64,000 bases of DNA from JAGPDB01 sp046331265 (GTDB lineage: Bacteria; Actinomycetota; Acidimicrobiia; IMCC26256; JAGPDB01). Location: assembly GCA_046331265.1 (NCBI GenBank), contig JAXLRE010000009.1, positions 17,047 through 81,046 on the forward strand, given 5' to 3'. A program made the translations under genes and the position numbers. Within the stretch, counting starts at the first letter, position 1. Each line of letters opens with the position of its first letter. Shown piece after piece: positions 45,894 to 54,578 of the stretch. The notes under the pieces are model-generated. The model was given only the letters and a program-made list of their open reading frames with translations. It did not search any database and was not told the origin of the DNA.

Positions 45894-46733
45894 GTGCATA
45901 GTATTCAAAAACTTCGATGGAAAGAAGTAGTAAGTGACGTATTGACTTCAAGTGATATTGCATACGAATGGTTTAAAGTTTCATTTTCAAGTGGATATAC
46001 AACAGATGATCGAGATGGTATATATGTATCTGGCCCTTATGGTATTGCGGAAGTATCACCATTACCTGCATATTTCGACGATGACTTATTTTGTCTATTA
46101 GCTGCAATTGATACAGTTTCAAAACCATGGCCAAATATTATTGAAAGTGAAATAAAGATAAACGGTCTTGTATCAAATGATTATGACTTAGAGAAAGATG
46201 AGCTAAATAGCTTTGATTGTATAAAGGTAAAAGTTCATACTTTAAGAGACTGTGAACGAGTTAAAAAAGTTAGAGATATATACGGTAACTCAAAAAAAAT
46301 ACGGATTGATTGTAATGCTAGATTCAGCGTGGAAGAAGCGTTAGAGATAGCACAAATTCTTAAATCAGTAGATTTAGAAATGATCGAACAGCCTTGTAGG
46401 ACAATAAAAAAATGTGCGAAGGTGAGAAAAAAAATCGATATTCCTATATGTATTGATGAGCTAGCCAGAAATTTTGAAGAAATCGATGAGATCAAACGTA
46501 AAGAAGCTGCTGATATTATCGCAATAAAAATTCAACCATGTGGGGGACTACATAAAGCATACGAACTCTCTCAATATTGGGGAGGTGATGTGATTGTGTC
46601 ACATATGATGGAAACAGAAGTGGGGCTAAACGTTGCTACCACCTTGGCTAAGTCGCTACATAAAAGTAATTATGCGCATGGTCTGAATCCTTTACCTATT
46701 AAAAAATTGATTAGAGAACCACTGGATAGCTAA
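45894..46733 (+). CDS. menC: o-Succinylbenzoate synthase
   Basis: 279 residues, enolase superfamily. The KxK of 'CIKVKVHT', metal ligands Asp in 'RIDCNARF', Glu in 'MIEQPC' and Asp in 'CIDELARN', and the second Lys in 'IAIKIQPCGG' are all present. It dehydrates SHCHC to o-succinylbenzoate. The GTG start is one base after menA. Its last 42 bases overlap the 3' end of the convergent menH. Confidence 0.92.
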   Translation: MHSIQKLRWKEVVSDVLTSSDIAYEWFKVSFSSGYTTDDRDGIYVSGPYGIAEVSPLPAYFDDDLFCLLAAIDTVSKPWPNIIESEIKINGLVSNDYDLEKDELNSFDCIKVKVHTLRDCERVKKVRDIYGNSKKIRIDCNARFSVEEALEIAQILKSVDLEMIEQPCRTIKKCAKVRKKIDIPICIDELARNFEEIDEIKRKEAADIIAIKIQPCGGLHKAYELSQYWGGDVIVSHMMETEVGLNVATTLAKSLHKSNYAHGLNPLPIKKLIREPLDS

Positions 46734-47381
46734 AGAAAGAGTATTCGGACTTTCTAAAAAGATTCTATGGTCGCTATCTAAAACTATATGATTAGAGAAC
46801 GGTGTCATTTTTTTATACTTTGCCGATAGTTGAGTATATTTTTTATCTCTAGCTCCACTTATATATGCGACTGGAATCGAAATTGAATTTAGTCTGTTTT
46901 CATAATTTGGCATTGAGCCTAGGCCTAAATTTCGTAATTGCGAAGCAACTATATTTTCATCGTTGATTCTTAGACTATCTAGGTATTCTTGTTGTTCCTG
47001 TGAGTATTGAGAGAAAACATCTTTCATATCAAAGCTTTTGTAGAAACTATCCAGATCATTTTTAGCTAATTCAGCATTTTCAAAATCCTGAATTTTTCTA
47101 GATTCTTGCTCTTGTGCATTCAGTCCAGCATTAACACTGATTAGAACCATTCCTCTAAATGTACCTGGATATTGAGCTTCAATTGCTAGTGCAAGTCGTG
47201 CCCCTTGTGAATATCCAACGACTAAATGATTCTTAGGTATTTTTGTATGTAATTCATCAAGTATGGATAGATAATCTTGGTCTATATTAAACTCTATTGA
47301 TTGTGAATTGTTTAATGAATCAACGTTCGAATACATGCTTGGTTTTAAAGAAAAACCAGGAAAGCATATAGTGTCTAACAT
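46692..47381 (-). CDS. menH: MenH-like alpha/beta hydrolase (SHCHC synthase)
   Basis: 229 residues, a small alpha/beta-hydrolase with nucleophile elbow 'VVGYSQGARLAL' (Ser58), Asp in 'ISGARDKKY' and His in 'LDSDHRIF'. The GYSQGxRxAL pattern is typical of MenH, which eliminates pyruvate from SEPHCHC, the product of the neighbouring menD. It starts 14 bp from menD on the opposite strand and overlaps menC by 42 bp. Confidence 0.85.
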   Translation of the reverse strand: MLDTICFPGFSLKPSMYSNVDSLNNSQSIEFNIDQDYLSILDELHTKIPKNHLVVGYSQGARLALAIEAQYPGTFRGMVLISVNAGLNAQEQESRKIQDFENAELAKNDLDSFYKSFDMKDVFSQYSQEQQEYLDSLRINDENIVASQLRNLGLGSMPNYENRLNSISIPVAYISGARDKKYTQLSAKYKKMTPFSNHIVLDSDHRIFLESPNTLSLAIQWFSNQFFNR

Positions 47382-47395
47382 CTAGCTATTTTCTC

Positions 47396-49063
47396 ATGAA
47401 TCCTAATGTCACCGCCTCTTTTGCTTTAATAAAAACATTAAAAATGCTTGGCGTCGAACAATGCGTAATTTCACCAGGATCGAGGTCAACACCCATTGCT
47501 TATGCAGCTATAAACGAACTTGAATCAACAGTAATTATTGATGAAAGAGATGCAGGGTTTACGGCATTAGGGATTGCTGAATCATCTAATAAACCTTGTA
47601 TCGTAATAACAACTTCGGGGTCAGCACCAGCACATTTATTTCCAAGTGTTGTTGAAGCGTACTATTCAAATGTTGCTGTAATAGTTATTAGTGCTGATAG
47701 ACCTGAGGGTGCTCGAGGAAAAGGACAAGCTCAGACTATAAACCAAGTAGATATGTTTGGATCACATGTCAGATTATCAATTGATGCACCTTCGCCGAAC
47801 ATGCAAAATGACAATATGTTTTGGGCATTACTCGCAAATGATCTTTATCGATCTTCGTTAAAAGGTCCAGTACATTTAAATATTGGATTTAACGAACCAT
47901 TAGTTCCTGATGGCGATGAAAATATTGGCGAAATTAATTTAGAAAACCAAAAATACACAGATGATACAGATCAAATTAGCGACGGCCTGCTTGATCTAAT
48001 TAGTAAATCAGAAAAAATTATTGCAACTGTAGGAAGAAAAAATCAATGTAGTAGTAATTCATTCGAAAAACTGATGGGTACATTAAATATTCCGGTCTTG
48101 GCTGATGTCACAAGCAATATTAGAAATTCAAGCAAAGTAATAACTAATTATGACTTTATTATGCGCACCAGTCACAAAGATTTACAACCAGACTTAGTTC
48201 TTCAATTTTCTGATCCACTTACTTCAAAAAAATTTAATAAACATATTGAAAATACTGATGTAGTCTCTATAAAAAATTTCGATGATGGTTTTTCTCCGTT
48301 TAGTAATGTAATCGAGAATATTAATTCAGTTAATTTTGATGACACTATTGAAGATCTAATTGCAGACGTAAAGCCAAAAGATGCTGGATATATAAAAAAA
48401 TGGAATAAATATTCATCTAGTATTTCTGAAAGTAATATTGAGACTTTTGGTGAAGTAAAAATATATGAAGAGCTAAGTGCCTTTATAGACAATTATGACA
48501 AAAATTTGAATCTTCTCTTAGCGTCTTCAATGCCAATTAGATATAGCGAATGGTTCCTCAATTCAATCCCTGAAAATGTCAATGTATTTTCGCATAGAGG
48601 TACTAATGGTATAGATGGAATGGTCTCATCTTCGCTCGGGATATCAATTGGGTCAAAAAAAGATGTTTTATGTGTTGTTGGTGATGTCGCATTGACGCAT
48701 AATATTGGCTTTCTTGGATCGTGTAATGAAATCGCTAAAAGGAATTCATCAAAAATAGTCTTTGCTCTAGTGGACAATGATGGTGGGGCAATATTTAGTC
48801 ATCTTGATCAGGCAGATAATACTTCATTGAAAAATAACTATTCTGACTTATATATAACAAAGCCAAATATAAACTATGAAAGCCTATGTTCAGCTCTAGG
48901 TATTAACTATTTTGAATTTGAAAATGATAAAAACTTTAAACACATAGAAGAGTATTTAAACGGAAATATAAACGGTGTGTGTATAGTTAAGTTTAAAGTC
49001 GATCATTATTCAGGAAGAAAATGTATGATCAAAATAAATGAGCTATTGGCTGATATTCATTAA
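47396..49063 (+). CDS. menD: SEPHCHC synthase
   Basis: 555 residues, ThDP enzyme joining isochorismate and 2-oxoglutarate. 'CVISPGSRSTPIAYAA', 'DERDAGFTALGIA', 'TTSGSAPAHLFPSVVEAYY' and 'SADRPEGARGKGQAQTINQ' are diagnostic. The C-terminal ThDP motif is 'CVVGDVALTHNIGFL' with 'DNDGGAIF'. Its 3' end overlaps menF by 21 bp (convergent). Confidence 0.96.
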   Translation: MNPNVTASFALIKTLKMLGVEQCVISPGSRSTPIAYAAINELESTVIIDERDAGFTALGIAESSNKPCIVITTSGSAPAHLFPSVVEAYYSNVAVIVISADRPEGARGKGQAQTINQVDMFGSHVRLSIDAPSPNMQNDNMFWALLANDLYRSSLKGPVHLNIGFNEPLVPDGDENIGEINLENQKYTDDTDQISDGLLDLISKSEKIIATVGRKNQCSSNSFEKLMGTLNIPVLADVTSNIRNSSKVITNYDFIMRTSHKDLQPDLVLQFSDPLTSKKFNKHIENTDVVSIKNFDDGFSPFSNVIENINSVNFDDTIEDLIADVKPKDAGYIKKWNKYSSSISESNIETFGEVKIYEELSAFIDNYDKNLNLLLASSMPIRYSEWFLNSIPENVNVFSHRGTNGIDGMVSSSLGISIGSKKDVLCVVGDVALTHNIGFLGSCNEIAKRNSSKIVFALVDNDGGAIFSHLDQADNTSLKNNYSDLYITKPNINYESLCSALGINYFEFENDKNFKHIEEYLNGNINGVCIVKFKVDHYSGRKCMIKINELLADIH

Positions 49064-50239
49064 GGCATCACGTATTACGCCAAGTTTTGCTTTGGTTTCA
49101 TCCCATTCTTTTATCGGATCTGAACCTTTTACGATACCTACACCTGCGAACAATGTAGCGGTTTCTTTAATCACTTTTGCACAGCGAAGAGCGAGAGCGC
49201 TTTGTCCGTTCAAATCTGAATCAAACCACCCAATAGGCGCTGCATAAATCTCACGATCAAAATCTTCTAGCTCATCAATTATTTCAAGTGCTTTAGCTGT
49301 AGGCACACCTGCAACTGCAGGGGTCGGATGAATTATATTTATTAAATCAATTATGTCGATATTTTTATCGACAATTGCTGAAATATTTGTTGCTAAGTGG
49401 GCAACATGAGGGAGCTTTATCACACTTGGGTTTTCGGGGTAAAAAACATTTTTAGAAATTTTGTTCAACTTAGCAACAATATCTTCTACGACTACCTTAT
49501 GTTCAAAAGTATCTTTTGTATTAGTCCTCAAATCTGCAAGGTCTTGTTCATCATCATTTATTCGGGCATGTCTTTTTCTTGTACCTGCCATTGGTTGTAA
49601 TTTAATTGTGTCATCAAATTTTTCGAGTAGTAGCTCTGGTGAGGCACCTACAAAGTTATTAATTGAATAAACGTAGCAATCTGGTTGTGAATCTAGGAGC
49701 TCTAAAAACAATATTCGTTTATTTATTGCAGTATCCGAAACCATTTTTAGCTGTCTAGCCAAAACAACTTTGGAAACCTCTCCATTTTCAATGTATTTTA
49801 AAGCTCTGCTGACCTTGTCGCTGAAGTTTTCTTTTGCCTCTGTGCTTGTAAGTTCTAACTGGTGAGGATATTCATTACTGTCGTTAACAAATTTAGTTTC
49901 TTCAAAATTCTCATCGATAGAAAACCTGTAATGCGTTACAAAATTTCTATTATCAATATGTATAGCTTCTTTAGGAAAGGATATTTTTGTTTCATCTGAC
50001 GACTTGTTCTTAAAGCTAAGTCCAAAAATTATAAACGGCTTAATTTTAGGTGTTTCGTAATTGTCATTTACCTCTTTAAGTAAACCCTTTATATCTGAAA
50101 TATTAGAAGTAAATAGTTCTCCACGATTTATATAGATCCCTCGATTAGAAGAAAAAATCTGATCGCTTTCTAGTAGAGTTCTTTCAAGAGTTGCCTCTAG
50201 CTGATACTGGTTATATTGAGTAAAAATTTTTTCGATCAT
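49043..50239 (-). CDS. menF: Isochorismate synthase
   Basis: 398 residues, chorismate-binding fold. 'KVVLARQLKM' holds the general-base Lys, with 'PMAGTRKRHARINDDEQDL', 'HLATNISAIVDKNIDII' and 'HPTPAVAGVPTAKA' in standard order. It supplies isochorismate to MenD. It lies 6 nt after menG in the order MFS-menG-menF on the minus strand. Confidence 0.93.
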   Translation of the reverse strand: MIEKIFTQYNQYQLEATLERTLLESDQIFSSNRGIYINRGELFTSNISDIKGLLKEVNDNYETPKIKPFIIFGLSFKNKSSDETKISFPKEAIHIDNRNFVTHYRFSIDENFEETKFVNDSNEYPHQLELTSTEAKENFSDKVSRALKYIENGEVSKVVLARQLKMVSDTAINKRILFLELLDSQPDCYVYSINNFVGASPELLLEKFDDTIKLQPMAGTRKRHARINDDEQDLADLRTNTKDTFEHKVVVEDIVAKLNKISKNVFYPENPSVIKLPHVAHLATNISAIVDKNIDIIDLINIIHPTPAVAGVPTAKALEIIDELEDFDREIYAAPIGWFDSDLNGQSALALRCAKVIKETATLFAGVGIVKGSDPIKEWDETKAKLGVIRDALMNISQ

Positions 50240-50245
50240 TTCGTA

Positions 50246-50953
50246 CTAACCTTGAGCAACAGACTTTGTCGAACATACCAAAATTAACGAACCCCCAATT
50301 AACGTGTCAACAGATACATTCTCATGATCAACACTCTTTAGTAGCTCAACTATTTTTTCGTTACTAGGTAAGTAAGAAGTTGACCTCGGAAGGTATTCGT
50401 AGGCATCTTTATTTTTTGAGATTATCTTGCCGAGTTTAGGAGCGATTTTAAACATCCATAATTTGTTGAATATCCGTATTATAGGGTTTTTTGGCACACT
50501 AACATCGACGGCGACAAATCTTGCTCCAGGTTTTAACACTCTATTTATCTCTATAAATAAAGTTTCTAAATCAACAAAATTTCTAAGACCATAACCACAA
50601 ATCAAACCATCGCAACTATTATCTGCAAAAGGCATATTATTTCCGTCACATTGGACCGAAAGAAGTGTTCCATATGAATTATCTAGCATTCCATATGAGA
50701 AATCACATGAAATTGGACGAGCTCCCTCTTTAATTAGCATTCGCGACAAATCACCTGTACCGCTAGCTAAATCAATTATCAAAGAATTTTTGCTTGCTCT
50801 TAATGCTTTAATGGCAATTTTTCTGGAATGTTTGTCCATCCCTAATGAAATGAATTTATTTGCTTTCTCGTAACTTGGTGCTATGTCATCAAACATGGAT
50901 TTAACCATGTTTCTCTTTTCTTCTCCTACAGGCAACGATTCTTTATTCTTCAT
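50246..50953 (-). CDS. menG: Demethylmenaquinone methyltransferase
   Basis: 235 residues, UbiE/MenG class I SAM methyltransferase. 'VKSMFDDIAPSYEKANKFIS' is the family's opening signature, 'IDLASGTGDLSR' the SAM loop, and 'DGLICGYGLRNFVDLE' the second signature. It makes the last methylation of menaquinone. It overlaps the upstream MFS gene by 11 bp. Confidence 0.95.
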   Translation of the reverse strand: MKNKESLPVGEEKRNMVKSMFDDIAPSYEKANKFISLGMDKHSRKIAIKALRASKNSLIIDLASGTGDLSRMLIKEGARPISCDFSYGMLDNSYGTLLSVQCDGNNMPFADNSCDGLICGYGLRNFVDLETLFIEINRVLKPGARFVAVDVSVPKNPIIRIFNKLWMFKIAPKLGKIISKNKDAYEYLPRSTSYLPSNEKIVELLKSVDHENVSVDTLIGGSLILVCSTKSVAQG

Positions 50954-52214
50954 ATTTGTTTGTCTCTATTTTAGAGGCAAAACCAACATGATCTGGAAGT
51001 GAGTAGTTTTTTCGAAATGCTCCAATAGCTGCTAAAACAACAAAAAGTGACGCTCCGACAACTATAAAAAGTATTCTTGCCCCAAAGCGGTTTACAAATG
51101 CACCTTGTATTAGCGAAGCAAGAGGGAATAAAAGCCCAAGTGTTGCCATGAAAGTTGCTGATACTCGACCTTTTAATGCATTAGGTGCAACCAATTGTGA
51201 TGAAAGAGTAGTTGATGTGAGTGTTCCTAGATAAGTCACTCCAAACAAAAATGAAAATGGTGTGGCGACAAACAGGTTTGGCGATGATCCAAAAAAGATA
51301 AGTACAAATGGAAGTGTAAAAAGGAATACTTGTTGAGTACGTGTCGGACCAAATTTAATATGTAGGGTAGTGATCATTACCGAAATTAAAACGGCGCCTA
51401 TTCCTTGAGATGATGTAAATAAGGAAGTTCCTAAGTTTCTATATTTGAAAACTTCATCTGCGACATTTGGTAAAAGTGAAATAAACGGACTGGCCCAAAA
51501 GATGGTCACTGCATAAATTAAATACGGAGTTCTAATTCCAGATTCTTTAGATAATATAAATTTCCATCCATCTAACAACAGAGTTGCTGAATTTTTGTGA
51601 TCTGCATTGCGTGCATGTTCTTGGTAGTGATCGTCTTTAACTAATAGCAACATGACAACAACCAATAAAAAACTGAAAGCATTTAGAAGCAGTGCTTGAG
51701 TGTAATGACCGGTAGAAACAAAAATGGCAGCTATTGCCGGTCCAATAATCCTTCCTAAATTCCACTGAGCAAACATTAAAGATAACGCTCCCGGTAAATA
51801 TTTTGGAGGAACTATATCTGAGAAAAATCCTTGCCAAGTAGGGAAGCTTATGGCATTTAAAAAACCTGTCATGAAAATTAGAGAAATCACAAGTGTTGGG
51901 GTAGCAAAGTCTTTTGCAACGCTAAGAGATAAGAACAATGCAATAATGCATGCAAGAATATTGGTGATAACAAGTGTATTTCGACGTGGGAATTTATCTG
52001 CAATAGTCCCGCTGAAAATACCTAACAGAGCTTGAGGGATATATCCAGCAGCCATTGCTCCAGCAACGATTATTGCATTTTTTGTTGTGGACTGCATGTA
52101 TATACCAATGGTGACAGTTTCGACCCATGTCCCAATATTTGAAGTGACTGCACCGATAAAAAGTCTTCTATAGGGCTTATAAGAAAGCGCTTTTAGAGAA
52201 TCGATGCTTTTCAT
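50943..52214 (-). CDS. MFS transporter
   Basis: 423 residues with about twelve membrane helices. 'GIFSGTIADKFPRRNT' is the loop 2-3 MFS signature, and the protein resembles the enterobactin-exporter/DHA3-like group (TMRMMPGxxxWAQ-like 'SLMFAQWNLGRIIGPAIAA'). The substrate is unknown. It leads the menG-menF operon. The ATG has TAATCT exactly 6 nt upstream, in a 39-bp region shared with the divergent glycosyltransferase. Confidence 0.85.
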   Translation of the reverse strand: MKSIDSLKALSYKPYRRLFIGAVTSNIGTWVETVTIGIYMQSTTKNAIIVAGAMAAGYIPQALLGIFSGTIADKFPRRNTLVITNILACIIALFLSLSVAKDFATPTLVISLIFMTGFLNAISFPTWQGFFSDIVPPKYLPGALSLMFAQWNLGRIIGPAIAAIFVSTGHYTQALLLNAFSFLLVVVMLLLVKDDHYQEHARNADHKNSATLLLDGWKFILSKESGIRTPYLIYAVTIFWASPFISLLPNVADEVFKYRNLGTSLFTSSQGIGAVLISVMITTLHIKFGPTRTQQVFLFTLPFVLIFFGSSPNLFVATPFSFLFGVTYLGTLTSTTLSSQLVAPNALKGRVSATFMATLGLLFPLASLIQGAFVNRFGARILFIVVGASLFVVLAAIGAFRKNYSLPDHVGFASKIETNKYEE

Positions 52215-52220
52215 GAGTAT

Positions 52221-52247
52221 AGATTAGTTTGAAATTTCGACTAGTTT
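52221..52247. promoter_or_regulatory. Divergent leaderless promoters, MFS-menG-menF and crtQ-like
   Basis: Two -10 boxes face away from each other: TAATCT on the minus strand (52221-52226), 6 nt from the ATG at 52214, and TAGTTT on the plus strand (52242-52247), 6 nt from the GTG at 52254. Both promoters and all of their spacers fit in and around 39 intergenic bases, so their -35 regions must lie across each other's start. Confidence 0.5.
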
Positions 52248-52253
52248 CGATGC

Positions 52254-53336
52254 GTGACAAATTTAATCATAGGCATAATCTCGATTATTTCGTTATTTGT
52301 TTTGTCATATAGAAATAAGAATAAATATGTTCTAAGAGAATCTGTATCAGATTCTAATTCGTTAATATCAGTAATTATCCCAGCTAGAAACGAATCTTCA
52401 AATTTAAAAAACTTGTTGCCAAGCCTTTATGAACAAAGTTATGTGAATTTCGAAGTGATTGTTGCAAACGATGAATCAAGTGATGATACAAAAAAAGTTT
52501 CAGCATCGTTCGGTGCGAAAGTTGTAGATATTAATGATAGGCCACCGAAAGCGAAACCAAAGGCTTATGCTTGCCATCAAGGCTATTTGGAGTCGACTGG
52601 AGACATAATTGTTTTTGTTGATGCTGATACTTTTATGTCGAAAAACTTTTTATCTTCGTTAGTAGATGTCTTTGTGAAGGAAAACGTAGAAATAGTTTCA
52701 GTACAGCCGTTCCATAAATCTAAGAAAATGTTTGAGCAATTGTCGTTATTTTTTCATTTTGTTTCAGTTGTTGGATCAGGTATTTTTAGTACTATAAAAA
52801 TTGACAATGGCATTTATGGGCCATGTATTGCATTTACAAAGAATACGTATGAATCAACTAAAGGTTTTGCTAACAATAACGTAATGACAAGCGTCATTGA
52901 AGATTATGAACTGTCAAGGGTTATGGAAATTAACAATATAAAATATAGTCGTAAAATTGGTTTAAATATTTTTCAATATAGAATGTACTCATCGCTAAAA
53001 GATCTATTTTACGGATGGACAAAAAACATTTCTCGAGGCGCAACGAAAACTAATCCATTAATAGTTTTGGCTATGGTCATCATGATAGGAAGCATGGTTT
53101 CTATGCCATTGAATATCTTTTATGGAGATCAAACTTTGCAAGCTATTAATCTGATTTGTTTTTTAATTTTATTAGTTATGTTTATTCGAATTGCGCTAAA
53201 GCTGGGGAATTATGTTTTAGGTATTGCTTTTTATCCTGTTTGTATAATGTTCTTTATTGTAACTTTTATGTTTGCATTGCTAAGTCAAATATTTAAAAAA
53301 GAAATCGTATGGGCTAATAGAAAAATAAAAGCATAA
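52254..53336 (+). CDS. CrtQ-like carotenoid glycosyltransferase (GT2)
   Basis: 360 residues. One N-terminal membrane helix, a GT-A domain with 'VIIPARNESSNLKNLLPSL', 'ANDESSDDTKKV', 'KPKAYACHQGYLESTGD' and the DxD 'FVDADTF', and three or four C-terminal helices. The PKxxAxxQG and DAD features resemble CrtQ, which glucosylates diaponeurosporenoate in staphyloxanthin-type pathways. The companion gene downstream looks like crtO, which supports the call. A hopanoid or other lipid glycosyltransferase is the alternative. Confidence 0.75.
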   Translation: MTNLIIGIISIISLFVLSYRNKNKYVLRESVSDSNSLISVIIPARNESSNLKNLLPSLYEQSYVNFEVIVANDESSDDTKKVSASFGAKVVDINDRPPKAKPKAYACHQGYLESTGDIIVFVDADTFMSKNFLSSLVDVFVKENVEIVSVQPFHKSKKMFEQLSLFFHFVSVVGSGIFSTIKIDNGIYGPCIAFTKNTYESTKGFANNNVMTSVIEDYELSRVMEINNIKYSRKIGLNIFQYRMYSSLKDLFYGWTKNISRGATKTNPLIVLAMVIMIGSMVSMPLNIFYGDQTLQAINLICFLILLVMFIRIALKLGNYVLGIAFYPVCIMFFIVTFMFALLSQIFKKEIVWANRKIKA

Positions 53337-53338
53337 AA

Positions 53339-53797
53339 ATGAAAACGTTAATTTTACTTATAGTTTTAGACTCACTTATATGGGTTTTTGCCTCTGTAGT
53401 AATCGGTTATGTTTGTAATAAACTACCGAAAAATTTTTTGGATAAAAGTATTGTATTTCCTGTTTCACGAAAAACATCACGGCGTATAGAAAAGTATCTA
53501 AAAATAAAAAAATGGAAAGACGCAATGCCTGAGGCTGGAGGTTTCTTCAATGGCGGTATATCTAAAAAATCTTTAATGTCGTTAAATAAAGAAGGGTTAA
53601 ATATCCTCCTATATGAAGCCAAACGTGCAGAGCTAGTTCACTATCTAATATTTAGTGTTTTCGTAATATTCTTCTTAATTAATCCGGTTTCTTTAGCAGT
53701 AATAATGTTTATTTATGCATTTATAGCCAATATTCCTTGTATATACATACAAAGATATAACCGTTCGCGAATATTAAAGGTTATGGAACGAAATTAG
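53339..53797 (+). CDS. CrtO-like acyltransferase (glycosyl carotenoate type)
   Basis: 152-residue membrane protein. 'IKKWKDAMPEAGGF', 'LYEAKRAELVHYLIF' and 'FIANIPCIYIQRYNRSRIL' match the conserved stretches I know from CrtO, the enzyme that acylates the sugar of glycosyl-diaponeurosporenoate. The starting gene lies two bases after the crtQ-like stop, so they are one unit. No crtM, crtN or crtP is in the window, so the actual lipid modified is unknown. Confidence 0.75.
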   Translation: MKTLILLIVLDSLIWVFASVVIGYVCNKLPKNFLDKSIVFPVSRKTSRRIEKYLKIKKWKDAMPEAGGFFNGGISKKSLMSLNKEGLNILLYEAKRAELVHYLIFSVFVIFFLINPVSLAVIMFIYAFIANIPCIYIQRYNRSRILKVMERN

Positions 53798-53810
53798 GTC
53801 GATAGACCCA

Positions 53811-53917
53811 TTGTTAACTGAGACTTATTCCATAATAATGACGGTACGAGGTGCGGAATTAGTCCGCTTTCTACAGGAGGGTCTGTCTGGGCAGGTGTGC
53901 AGGTCCTCCTTTTTTTA
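53811..53917 (+). ncRNA. Possible small RNA or structured terminator
   Basis: A promoter-like pair (TTGTTA 53811-53816; TAATAA 53833-53838, spacing 16) precedes two hairpins. The first is 53853-53867 (GCGGA/TCCGC). The second is an 11-bp stem at 53875-53885/53900-53910 with two G-U pairs, followed by a run of seven T. If transcribed alone it would give an RNA of about 70 nt. It may instead be only the terminator of the crtQ-crtO-like pair. It does not match SRP RNA, 6S or tRNA as I know them. Confidence 0.4.
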
Positions 53918-53927
53918 TGCTTTAAAT

Positions 53928-53933
53928 TATACT
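53928..53933 (+). promoter_or_regulatory. -10 box of pdxH, leaderless
   Basis: TATACT lies exactly 6 nt before the ATG at 53940, just after the T-run of the terminator upstream. No -35 is evident. Confidence 0.5.
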
Positions 53934-53939
53934 TTTTAA

Positions 53940-54578
53940 ATGTCAAATGATGAACTTATAGTGCGAAGACATTATGGAGAAAATGAATTAGGTGAAGAAT
54001 TTTTATTAGGTGATCCACTTAGTCACTTTAAAAATTGGCTTTTAGAATCAAAACAAAATGGCGATTTTGAACCTGACGCATTTGTGCTGAGTACATGTAG
54101 TTCATCAGGTGTAAATGCGCGTATGGTTGCTTTGCGAGGCATTGCTGATGATTCCTTATATATTTATACAAATTACAATTCAAATAAAGCAAAAGAAATA
54201 GAAGAAAATAATGATGTCGCACTTACATTTTATTTTGCCAGTATTTTCCGACAAGTTCGCATGAAAGCAAAAGCCTACAAACTAGATAGCAATCAAAATG
54301 ATCGTTATTTTGCAACGAGACCACAAGGTTCAAAAATAGGCGCATGGGTGTCGCGGCAAAGTGAACCATTAGGTTCTAGAAAAGAATTAATAGAAACTTA
54401 TAAACAATATGAACATGATTTGGGCGATAACATCGAGAGGCCACCTTTTTGGGGTGGTTATAGGCTCGTTCCGTATGAGTATGAATTTATGCAGGGTCAT
54501 AAAGATAGGTTGCACGATAGATTTAAATTCCAAATACTAAATGATGGAACAATTAAACGCGAACGGCTTTGGCCTTAA
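53940..54578 (+). CDS. pdxH: Pyridoxamine 5'-phosphate oxidase
   Basis: 212 residues, FMN enzyme making pyridoxal phosphate. 'MVALRGIADDSLYIYTNYNS' and 'FRQVRMKAKAYKL' form the FMN-binding split barrel. 'ATRPQGSKIGAWVSRQSEPL' and the C-terminal 'RLHDRFKFQ' are diagnostic. The last 26 bp overlap the convergent methyltransferase gene. Several PLP enzymes in the window, such as the cysteine desulfurase, would use its product. Confidence 0.95.
   Translation: MSNDELIVRRHYGENELGEEFLLGDPLSHFKNWLLESKQNGDFEPDAFVLSTCSSSGVNARMVALRGIADDSLYIYTNYNSNKAKEIEENNDVALTFYFASIFRQVRMKAKAYKLDSNQNDRYFATRPQGSKIGAWVSRQSEPLGSRKELIETYKQYEHDLGDNIERPPFWGGYRLVPYEYEFMQGHKDRLHDRFKFQILNDGTIKRERLWP

Noticed and set aside
53845..53917. 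SRP (4.5S) RNA
   Set aside because: The conserved GGAAGCAGCC-type apical motif is missing and the arms do not form the SRP helix.
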